Source of the DNA: an uncultured Planctomycetaceae bacterium
GTDB lineage: Bacteria; Planctomycetota; Planctomycetia; Pirellulales; UBA1268
Length of the DNA: 12,999 nucleotides
Assembly (NCBI GenBank): GCA_937926325.1
Contig: CALAZQ010000325.1
Span: 1 to 12,999, forward strand
Direction: 5' to 3'
Part shown: piece after piece, positions 1-5,717 of the stretch
Layout: each line of letters opens with the position of its first letter
Numbering within the stretch: the stretch's first letter is position 1
Position numbers and translations under genes: made by a program
Notes under the pieces: model-generated
Told to the model about the DNA's origin: nothing
The model's database searches: none
Seen by the model: only the letters and a program-made list of their open reading frames with translations

Positions 1-822
1 GCCCACCACGATCACCTTGGCGGCATCAACCTCGGGCAGCGTCACCAGCCAGTCGAGAATCCGGGACAGACCCCAGGCCCAGGCACCGATCGCCCCCGGC
101 TCATCCTTGGGCAGTTTGCCTGTCACCGGTCGGCCCAGTGAGGCCAGCACGCTCTGTGGCCGTCCGTCTGGCCGATCCGGGAAGAAGTCGCCGCAGTAGG
201 CGGTGGCCATCCCATAACCGCGGCCAACCATCGAAGCGACCGGAAACCGCCGCTGCAGCGCACCGCGAGAGGCGTCGGTGGCACGATTGTTGACAATTCC
301 CTCAAACCGCGTGTCAGCAGGAATCCAGCCAGTCGGCAGCCAGACGTCGGGGTCTTCCGTTTCGGCCTGATTGCCGCGGAAGTTCAGCTTGAGGAAGACC
401 GGCGACTTCTGCGTGGTCTTCGGCAGATAGAGCAGCACATTGGTGGTCGGGGCATCAGCATCTGTTCCCAGCCGCAGCTTTGCCTGCAGCCGCAGGCCCT
501 TCGTGCTGCCCAGATCGACATCGGCACGCTCGACCTCGCCGACCACCGACACCGGTACTGCCGGCAGTCTGCGGCCGTAGAGGTACTTTTCCAGCATCTC
601 AAACTGATGAGGCCGCGAGGTCTGTTCCCATTCCTGTCGCGAATACGCGGGCACTTCATCCGGCCCGGCGAGCACGTCGGGCAGCACGAATGCGCCCGCC
701 AGTGACTCGTCATAGTTTGCCTCAGTCGCTGCGGAGGCGGTGGTGACGGCAGAAAGGAGTGGCAGGGCAGCTGCAAAGGTAACGAGCAGCGGCAGGAATG
801 AGGTGCGGTGGTCGGTGGTCAT
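1..822 (-). CDS. CE15-like (glucuronoyl esterase-type) carbohydrate esterase, C-terminus cut by window edge
   Basis: Reading from the ATG at 822 gives 274 residues and the frame stays open to base 1, so the C-terminal part lies outside the window. Residues 1-32 form a signal peptide (hydrophobic stretch about 9-25, likely cleavage after A-S-A-A), so the enzyme is exported. The segments VFLKLNFRGNQ (142-152), GRGYGMATAYCGDFFPD (200-216) and GAIGAWAWGLSRILDWL (243-259) match the alpha/beta-hydrolase core of bacterial CE15-like esterases, which cleave ester links between glucuronic acid and lignin alcohols or act on related polysaccharide esters. The frame stops at V-I-V-V-G, just where the nucleophile elbow (G-x-S-R-x-G-K in this family) should follow, so the catalytic Ser, Glu and His cannot be checked. 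The start is supported by GAGG about 10 bases upstream. It lies 81 bases downstream of the amidohydrolase gene on the same strand. Family is fairly sure; substrate is not known. Confidence 0.85.
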   Translation of the reverse strand, partial: MTTDHRTSFLPLLVTFAAALPLLSAVTTASAATEANYDESLAGAFVLPDVLAGPDEVPAYSRQEWEQTSRPHQFEMLEKYLYGRRLPAVPVSVVGEVERADVDLGSTKGLRLQAKLRLGTDADAPTTNVLLYLPKTTQKSPVFLKLNFRGNQAETEDPDVWLPTGWIPADTRFEGIVNNRATDASRGALQRRFPVASMVGRGYGMATAYCGDFFPDRPDGRPQSVLASLGRPVTGKLPKDEPGAIGAWAWGLSRILDWLVTLPEVDAAKVIVVG

Positions 823-870
823 GAATCGGTCGCCTCGCGGGTAAGGTTTGAACCCCATCAGGTGACCGAT

Positions 871-898
871 CCTACCCGACCGGCTGCCGGGTCGCAGG
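871..898 (-). terminator. Possible stem-loop downstream of the amidohydrolase gene
   Basis: ACCCG (874-878) pairs with CGGGT (888-892) around a 9-base loop, and CCT (871-873) can pair with AGG (896-898) across a small internal bulge. It begins about 6 bases past the amidohydrolase stop, reading on the minus strand. There is no T-run, so if it works it would be a weak or factor-assisted terminator, or an RNA-stabilising hairpin between the two genes. Confidence 0.25.
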
Positions 899-903
899 CC
901 GTG

Positions 904-1923
904 TCACCCCTGCTGCCAGCGGTAAGCTGCCTGCGCGGCCTCGGCGAAGAACCAGCGTTCCGCCTCCGGCCCCCGCTCTGCCACCAGTGGCCGAATCACG
1001 TCCAGCACGTCGGCGTAGCTGCCCGCCCGCAGCGAGACCGGCCAGTTGCTGCCAAACAGCAGCCGCCGCTGGCCGAAGGCCTGCCAGACCCGATCGACCC
1101 AGGGGCGGTAGCGGTCCGGATCGGTCGGGGGCGGCGGTCGGTCGCTGCCGTCGGCCGGCTGGGCCTGTGAAAAATAGGCCGATTCAATCAGGGCTGACAC
1201 CTTCATGAACACATTCGTCCGGGCCGCGGCCGCCTCGACCTGTTTGATCCAGTCGGCCGCTGGGCTGCTGCCCGCAATCCGGCCGCCGCCCAGGTGATCG
1301 ACCACGATCCGGAGAGTTGGGATCGCCCCGGCTGCTGCTGCGGCGGCGGTGAGGGCCGGCCCATGGTTGACATCGAGGGCCAGTCCCCGCTCGGCCAGCC
1401 GAGCCAGATCGCGGCGGTAGTCCGGCTGTTCCAAACCGGCAAGCAGTTTGCTGCCGTTGACCCGGATGCCACGAAACAGCGGGTTGGTGGCAAACCGGTC
1501 GAGCAGCCCGGCAAACTCAGCCGTGCCGACCGGCAGGTTGCCCACCACGCCGACGATGCCCTGCATGCCGGGCAGATTTTTCTGGGCGGCTGCCAGATCG
1601 AGCAGCCACTGGTTGTCCTCCGGCCAGGGGCTGGCCTCGACCACCACCGTGCCGGTCACTCCCAGCGGCTGCACCAACCGTTCCCACTCGGCCGGCAGCA
1701 CCGGCCGGTAGAGCAGCTGGTCTTTTGGAGAAGGAAACGGCACCCCCTGGGGACGCCGGGGGTCGTAAAAATGCGTGTGGGTATCGATGACCTGCGGGGG
1801 CAGGTCGTCGGCTGCGACAGCCCTCGGGCCACTGACGGCGACTGCCACCGAACCGGCGGCCGTCGAGAGCAACGTCCTGCGACTGAACGCAGCTTGCGGC
1901 AGGGATTGCAAATTGGCAGCCAT
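904..1923 (-). CDS. Tat-exported amidohydrolase (Amidohydro_2 / COG3618 type)
   Basis: This 339-residue protein starts with a twin-arginine signal: S-R-R-T-L-L at 14-19, then a hydrophobic stretch and A-V-A-A near 35-38. The rest is a TIM-barrel metal hydrolase of the amidohydrolase-2 family: VIDTHTHFYDP (45-55) with the H-x-H metal site, VNHGP (185-189), VVDHLGGG (207-214) and LLFGSNWPV (288-296) near the last strand. COG3618 members include L-fuconolactonase, 4-sulfomuconolactonase and 2-pyrone-4,6-dicarboxylate hydrolase, so a sugar lactone or a related lactone or ester is the likely substrate; the sequence does not fix which. Length is a little above the usual 280-300 residues because of the signal and a Pro-rich insert near 255-270. 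The start is well supported by GGAGG at 1931-1935, seven bases upstream. The residue after G-S is Asn where many superfamily members have Asp. It is followed on the same strand by the CE15-like esterase gene. Confidence 0.9.
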   Translation of the reverse strand: MAANLQSLPQAAFSRRTLLSTAAGSVAVAVSGPRAVAADDLPPQVIDTHTHFYDPRRPQGVPFPSPKDQLLYRPVLPAEWERLVQPLGVTGTVVVEASPWPEDNQWLLDLAAAQKNLPGMQGIVGVVGNLPVGTAEFAGLLDRFATNPLFRGIRVNGSKLLAGLEQPDYRRDLARLAERGLALDVNHGPALTAAAAAAGAIPTLRIVVDHLGGGRIAGSSPAADWIKQVEAAAARTNVFMKVSALIESAYFSQAQPADGSDRPPPPTDPDRYRPWVDRVWQAFGQRRLLFGSNWPVSLRAGSYADVLDVIRPLVAERGPEAERWFFAEAAQAAYRWQQG

Positions 1924-2071
1924 AGCGCGCCCTCCAGATGGAAATCACCGTTCTCCAATAACTGCTCAGCCTACCGGTATCGCCGACTCTCGTGCGACAA
2001 CATTTCGCCTCATTGGCCGTTTCGAGGTCGAACGTTCCGTGAGCGTTTACTGAACCCTCGGCCTTTGCACC
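1924..2071. other. Spacer between the HdeD-like and amidohydrolase genes
   Basis: These 148 bases separate two minus-strand genes. The only clear signal is the GGAGG ribosome binding site of the amidohydrolase at 1931-1935. I saw no convincing sigma-70 promoter and no terminator with a T-run. The gap is long enough for the amidohydrolase to have its own promoter. Confidence 0.5.
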
Positions 2072-2620
2072 CTACGCCAGCCGGCCGGCCCGCCGCAGGT
2101 GCAGGCCGACGGCCAGGAAGGTGGCGGCGCTCGAAAGCAGGTTGATGCCGACGAAGATGCCCAGGAGTACCCCGGCGGCGGCAGGGCTGCTCGTCAGCAG
2201 GATGCCACCCAGGATGCCGGTCACCACGCCATCGAGCAGCAGCCAGCCCCAGGGAAAGCCGTCGCGGATGGTGAAGGCGGCGGCCAGCTTGGCGGCGGCC
2301 TCAAAGGTGAGCAACAGCCCCAGAAAGATCACCAGCGCCTCCACACCCGCCTTCGGCAGGGCCAGCATGCCGGCACCCGCCAGGGTTGACAGGCCGCCGC
2401 ACAAAAGCATCACCCAGAACCCCCGCCAGGTGTAGGTGCCGATCGCCATCGCCAGCTGGGCGACGCCGGCTGCCAGGAGCGTGATGCCGCAGAAAACGGC
2501 GATCACGGTTGCCGCCACCCAGGGGGCGGCCAGGGCCACGCCGCCGAGGACGGCAAAGATGCCGGCGATCACAAAACACCAGATGGCGACGCGGGCGAAG
2601 GGATCGGTGGGCTTGGACAT
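2072..2620 (-). CDS. HdeD-family (DUF308) six-helix membrane protein
   Basis: This 182-residue protein is almost wholly hydrophobic with six predicted membrane helices, roughly at 12-30, 34-54, 67-87, 92-113, 124-143 and 147-172. The Gly/Ala-rich helices, short loops, the G-x-Y-x-W-R-G-F-W segment near 61-69 and the R-D-G-F-P-W-G-W segment near 119-126 fit the HdeD/DUF308 family. E. coli HdeD is an inner-membrane protein linked to acid resistance, but most members elsewhere have no proven role. I chose the ATG at 2620 because AAGG lies eight bases upstream. The frame stays open further upstream into the kinase gene on the other strand, but that extension is Pro/Gly/Arg-rich and is antisense to kinase coding sequence. 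The gene diverges from the kinase gene, and a 19-base palindrome lies 41 bases in front of its start. Confidence 0.85.
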   Translation of the reverse strand: MSKPTDPFARVAIWCFVIAGIFAVLGGVALAAPWVAATVIAVFCGITLLAAGVAQLAMAIGTYTWRGFWVMLLCGGLSTLAGAGMLALPKAGVEALVIFLGLLLTFEAAAKLAAAFTIRDGFPWGWLLLDGVVTGILGGILLTSSPAAAGVLLGIFVGINLLSSAATFLAVGLHLRRAGRLA

Positions 2621-2660
2621 TGGTGAAACCTTGGGGGAAGCGAAGCCGGCAGTGGTCGGT

Positions 2661-2679
2661 GGTGCCTGAATCAGGCCCC
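2661..2679. promoter_or_regulatory. Imperfect 19-base palindrome between HdeD-like and kinase genes
   Basis: GCCTGA (2664-2669) and TCAGGC (2671-2676) are perfect inverted copies around one A. Beyond one mismatch, GG (2661-2662) and CC (2678-2679) extend each arm, so eight of nine arm pairs match. It lies between two divergent start codons, as expected for a dimeric repressor or activator site, but no regulator gene is next to it. A second short palindrome, TCCCCGGGGA, lies at 2700-2709; in GC-rich DNA that one may be chance. Confidence 0.35.
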
Positions 2680-2765
2680 GGTATTGTGGCCTCGGCGGGT
2701 CCCCGGGGAAAGTCGGCCGCCGTCCGCGTTGCCGGTTTGTTCGGCCGGTGCTACCGTCGATTGCA

Positions 2766-5030
2766 ATGGATGCCGATGATTTGACCTCCGTGCCCGCCCG
2801 CCCGCCTGCCGCGAGCCCGGCTGGGCCCCAGCCTGAATCGCGGCCCGAGGTCGAGCCTGAATCGGCTGCCACGGTTCTTTCCGGCGGCAGCACCGCCCCG
2901 CCGCCGCCGACCTCGATCAGCGAGTTGGGCAGCCTGCTGGAGGGCCGCCGGCTCGGTGACTATCGGCTGGACGAGTTTGTCGGAGGCGGCGGCATGGGGG
3001 CCGTCTTCAAGGCCCTCGATACGACGCTGGAACGGACGGTCGCCGTCAAGGTGCTGGCGGGGCACCAGTCGGCCGACGAGGAGATGCTGCGGCGGTTCCG
3101 CAACGAGGCCCAGTCGGCCGCCCGGCTCAACCATGAAAACATCGGCCTCGTCCATGCCGTCGGCTCAAGTGACGGCTGGCACTTCATTGTCTTTGAATAC
3201 ATCGAGGGCACCAACCTACGGGATCTCGTGCGGCAGCGGGGGCCGGTGAGTGTGGCCGCCGCGGTCGATATCTCACTGCAGATCGCTGCAGCCCTCGACC
3301 ATGCCGCCCGCCGCAATGTCACCCACCGCGACATCAAGCCCTCGAACATCATCATCACGCCCGATGGCCGGGCCAAGCTGGTCGATATGGGGCTGGCTCG
3401 GCTGCAGCAGGTGGCCGGTGAGCAGGACCTCACTGTCAGCGGCATGACCCTGGGCACCTTTGACTACATCTCGCCCGAGCAGGCCCGCGACGCCCGGGCC
3501 GCCGACATCCGCAGCGATCTCTATTCGCTGGGCTGCACGATCTTCTTCATGCTGGTCGGTCGGGCCCCTTTCGCCGAGGGCACGATGGTGCAGAAGCTGC
3601 TGCAGCATCAGCAAGAGCCACCGCCCGCTGTCGAGACACTGCGAACCGATGTGCCCCGCCGGCTGGCGGCGGTGATCCGCCGGCTGATGGCCAAGCAGCC
3701 GGAAGAGCGGTATCAGCAGCCAAGCCAGCTGGAGGCCGAACTGCTGGCGATCGCCGACGAAGAGGGCATCGACCTCACCGCCGGCCGTCCCACGCTGGAG
3801 GCTGAGCCGGCAGCCGGCCGACGTGTTCGCGATAGTCTTTGGCCCTGGCTGGCTGCTGCAGGCTGCCTGGCCGCCCTGGTTGCCGGTCTGGCGGTGCCAT
3901 CGAACGAAGAGGCGGTCCCGCCGGCTGCAACAGCGGCGGCGACCGGCAAAACCGTTCTGCCCTCGGCCGCTGCTCCTGAAGAGGGGGGGGCGGTACGGGT
4001 AACCGCAGTTCCCGGGATCGACGCTGAGTGGCTGGGACTGGCTCAAGCGGTAGCGGCCGCTGCTGACGAGGCGGTGATTGAGTTGGTTGCCGATCGTGAA
4101 TATTTGATCGGCCCGCTCGATCTCGAGGGAAAAAGCCTGACCGTCCGAGCGGCCCCTGGGCAACGGCCATTGCTGCGAATTGATGACAGCCAGTTTCCGT
4201 TGGTCGATGAACCTCAGGTGACCTGGACCATCGGCAACGGACGGCTGACGCTCGAGGGCATCGACATACGGCTGGATGGCCGCACCGATTCGACTGCCGG
4301 CCGGCGGACGATTTTCCGGGTCGGTTCCGGAGGCGGGCTCATCTGCCGAAACGTCGGTCTTGCTGTCACCGAAGGTGCTGGAGGCTTGGACGCGGCGGTT
4401 GCGGCAGCGATCACCGATCAGATCATCACTGTCGCCCCTCCGCTGCTGGAACAGGCAGCGGAGGCGTCGCAAGAAACCGAGCCGGCGGAGACGGCCACCG
4501 GTTTGCCGCCAGCGGCGGTCACGATGATCGACACGGTCATCAACGGTGAGGCCACCTGCTGCGGGATCGACGGCACGACAGGGATCAGCCTGCGTTGGCT
4601 TGGCGGCGGGGTCACCGTTGCCGGTCGGTTTCTCGACGCCGCAGGTGATGCCAGCGTTTCAGAGAACGGACCACTGGTACGGCTTGCCCTGGAGGAAGCA
4701 ACCTTCGCCTGTCAGGAGGGGTTGGTGCGGCTGGCCGACAGCCCGGCCCAGATCCGGGTGCCTCGGCTCGAGGCGGTCGTTGATCGCTGCCGATTTCTCC
4801 TGCCCGAGCCGGCCGCGCTGATCGAACAGGTCGGTGTTGCCGAGCCCGAGGCCTACCAGGCGGCGGTTGACTGGCGGGATCGGCTCGGCCGCTATGAAGG
4901 CAGTCGGATCTTCCGGCGTATCGATGGGGCGGGCGATGCCGTTGAGATCGATTTTGCGGCCGCGCCCCGGCCGCTCGCCCACCAGCCGTTTTTCAACAGC
5001 TGGCCCTCCGGACAGCCAGCAGGCAACTGA
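2766..5030 (+). CDS. Membrane Ser/Thr protein kinase with extracytoplasmic beta-helix-like domain
   Basis: Numbered from the ATG at 2766 (754 residues). Residues 1-60 are a Pro/Ala-rich leader. The kinase domain runs from about 66 to 330: glycine loop V-G-G-G-G-M-G-A-V-F (72-81), catalytic lysine in V-A-V-K (K95), C-helix Glu (E114), T-H-R-D-I-K-P-S-N (186-194) with catalytic D189, D-M-G (207-209) in place of D-F-G, and S-P-E-Q (236-239). All catalytic residues are present, so it should be active as a PknB-like Hanks kinase. One membrane helix lies at about 359-377. Beyond it, about 412-540 has the repeated short beta-strand pattern (IELVADREYLIGPLDLEG, then LTVRAAPGQRPLLRI) of right-handed beta-helix domains, then an Ala/Glu-rich stretch near 540-585 and a C-terminal beta-rich part. 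This outer part may sense a ligand or wall state. A GTG at 2748 is an alternative start; neither start has a clear ribosome binding site. An 8-G run lies at 3983-3990. Confidence 0.93.
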   Translation: MDADDLTSVPARPPAASPAGPQPESRPEVEPESAATVLSGGSTAPPPPTSISELGSLLEGRRLGDYRLDEFVGGGGMGAVFKALDTTLERTVAVKVLAGHQSADEEMLRRFRNEAQSAARLNHENIGLVHAVGSSDGWHFIVFEYIEGTNLRDLVRQRGPVSVAAAVDISLQIAAALDHAARRNVTHRDIKPSNIIITPDGRAKLVDMGLARLQQVAGEQDLTVSGMTLGTFDYISPEQARDARAADIRSDLYSLGCTIFFMLVGRAPFAEGTMVQKLLQHQQEPPPAVETLRTDVPRRLAAVIRRLMAKQPEERYQQPSQLEAELLAIADEEGIDLTAGRPTLEAEPAAGRRVRDSLWPWLAAAGCLAALVAGLAVPSNEEAVPPAATAAATGKTVLPSAAAPEEGGAVRVTAVPGIDAEWLGLAQAVAAAADEAVIELVADREYLIGPLDLEGKSLTVRAAPGQRPLLRIDDSQFPLVDEPQVTWTIGNGRLTLEGIDIRLDGRTDSTAGRRTIFRVGSGGGLICRNVGLAVTEGAGGLDAAVAAAITDQIITVAPPLLEQAAEASQETEPAETATGLPPAAVTMIDTVINGEATCCGIDGTTGISLRWLGGGVTVAGRFLDAAGDASVSENGPLVRLALEEATFACQEGLVRLADSPAQIRVPRLEAVVDRCRFLLPEPAALIEQVGVAEPEAYQAAVDWRDRLGRYEGSRIFRRIDGAGDAVEIDFAAAPRPLAHQPFFNSWPSGQPAGN

Positions 5031-5041
5031 GTGGTGCCTGT

Positions 5042-5061
5042 CCGCCAGCTTCCGCTGGCGG
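5042..5061 (+). terminator. Perfect 8-bp hairpin just after the kinase stop codon
   Basis: CCGCCAGC (5042-5049) pairs fully with GCTGGCGG (5054-5061) around a TTCC loop and begins 12 bases after the kinase TGA. The following bases are CTTCCAGG, not a T-run, so it is a terminator-like hairpin rather than a canonical intrinsic terminator. Confidence 0.45.
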
Positions 5062-5170
5062 CTTCCAGGAGGAGTTTGAGGATCAGGCAGCCGGAAGGGG
5101 CCAGAAAGCCGGCCGGTCTGCTGTAAGGAGTGGCAGTTGGCAGACATTCCAAACGGCCGGCCAGCAAACC

Positions 5171-5198
5171 TTGACACGCATCTCCTGGAAAGCACAAT
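5171..5198 (+). promoter_or_regulatory. Sigma-70-like promoter for the cytochrome-like gene
   Basis: A perfect TTGACA -35 box (5171-5176) is followed, after 16 bases, by CACAAT (5193-5198), which matches the TATAAT consensus at four of six places and sits in an AT-rich patch. Transcription would start near 5205, giving a leader of roughly 115 bases before the ATG at 5320. Confidence 0.45.
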
Positions 5199-5232
5199 TT
5201 TCACAACTGTTAGCCGACGGTTGCGTGAGCCC

Positions 5233-5256
5233 CGCGAGGGCGTCTTGTGCCTCGCG
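5233..5256 (+). ncRNA. Stem-loop in the 5' leader of the cytochrome-like gene
   Basis: CGCGAGG (5233-5239) pairs perfectly with CCTCGCG (5250-5256) around a 10-base loop. It would sit early in the leader RNA made from the promoter at 5171-5198 and could stabilise the message or regulate it. It does not match a riboswitch that I recognise. Confidence 0.3.
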
Positions 5257-5319
5257 TTGTTTGCCAGTCAGCGTTTCCCGACACTACTTTCGACCGATTT
5301 TTGGTAGGAGTTCTCAAGC

Positions 5320-5685
5320 ATGAGCATCAGCAAGCAGATCACAACCGTCGCGGTCATGATTTCAGCGGGCCTTGTCGCCCTCTCAGCGCGGCCAGCCTTT
5401 GCAGTGAAACAATTTTATGACCAGTTCAAGGAGGTCTACGTCAACGAAGGGGACCTTGACCAGGGCATGGTCGCCAAGGCGAAGTGCAACATCTGCCATG
5501 TGAAGGGCGAGAAGAAGAAGGTCAAGAACGAGTACGGTAAGCTGCTCGATGATCTGCTCGACCGGAAGAAGGACGCCAAGAATCCCGAAAAGATTCGCGA
5601 GGCGCTCGCGAAGGTCGCCGACATGAAGAGTCCCTCCGGTGAGACCTGGGGCGAGATGATCAAGGCGGGCAAGCTGCCCGAGTAA
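5320..5685 (+). CDS. Small exported cytochrome c-like protein with one CxxCH haem site
   Basis: This 121-residue protein has a clear Sec signal (1-28, cleavage after A-F-A) and one haem-binding motif C-N-I-C-H (56-60), in which the two Cys would bind haem covalently and His60 would be an axial ligand. Met102 and Met113 are possible second ligands. The mature chain is very Lys-rich (19 Lys in 121 residues, nearly all AAG), with the string K-N-E-Y-G-K-L-L-D-D-L-L (69-80) and the C-terminal I-K-A-G-K-L-P (114-120). I associate this layout with a small planctomycete cytochrome c-like family without assigned partners. A periplasmic electron-transfer role is inference from the haem site. TAGGAG at 5305-5310, nine bases upstream, supports the start. 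It stands alone with its own promoter, and its codon use is more biased than that of its neighbours, which suggests strong expression. Confidence 0.85.
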   Translation: MSISKQITTVAVMISAGLVALSARPAFAVKQFYDQFKEVYVNEGDLDQGMVAKAKCNICHVKGEKKKVKNEYGKLLDDLLDRKKDAKNPEKIREALAKVADMKSPSGETWGEMIKAGKLPE

Positions 5686-5686
5686 G

Positions 5687-5717
5687 GAACAAGGCCGGCG
5701 TGTCCGGCTCTCTGTTC
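5687..5717. terminator. Shared hairpin between convergent cytochrome and HD genes
   Basis: GAACA (5687-5691) pairs with TGTTC (5713-5717), and inside them GCCGG (5694-5698) pairs with CCGGC (5704-5708) around a CGTGT loop. It lies in the 30 bases between two convergent stop codons and overlaps the HD stop by two bases, so it could end transcripts from both sides. There is no strong T-run. Confidence 0.4.

Larger units (their letters stand above)
5031..5319. other. Gene-free region between kinase and cytochrome genes
   Basis: These 289 bases hold a hairpin just after the kinase stop, a good promoter for the cytochrome-like gene, and a 5'-leader stem-loop, each listed separately. The right half is visibly more AT-rich than the neighbouring genes. 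No credible coding frame is present. Confidence 0.6.

Noticed and set aside
2030..2037. GAACGTTC palindrome as a possible SOS or other operator
   Set aside because: Only eight bases, with none of the spacing expected of a known LexA box, and no SOS gene beside it.
1294..2145. Plus-strand open frame (283 codons) across the amidohydrolase gene and into the HdeD-like gene
   Set aside because: It runs antisense across one motif-bearing gene and into the end of another, with no ribosome binding site and a composition typical of a shadow frame.
2621..2893. N-terminal extension of the HdeD-like protein up to 2893
   Set aside because: The extra residues are Gly/Arg/Thr-rich, overlap the kinase N-terminus on the other strand, and lack the ribosome binding site that the ATG at 2620 has.
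3273..4472. Long minus-strand open frame (399 codons) opposite the kinase
   Set aside because: Antisense to an unmistakable kinase domain; the translation is low-complexity and has no domain.
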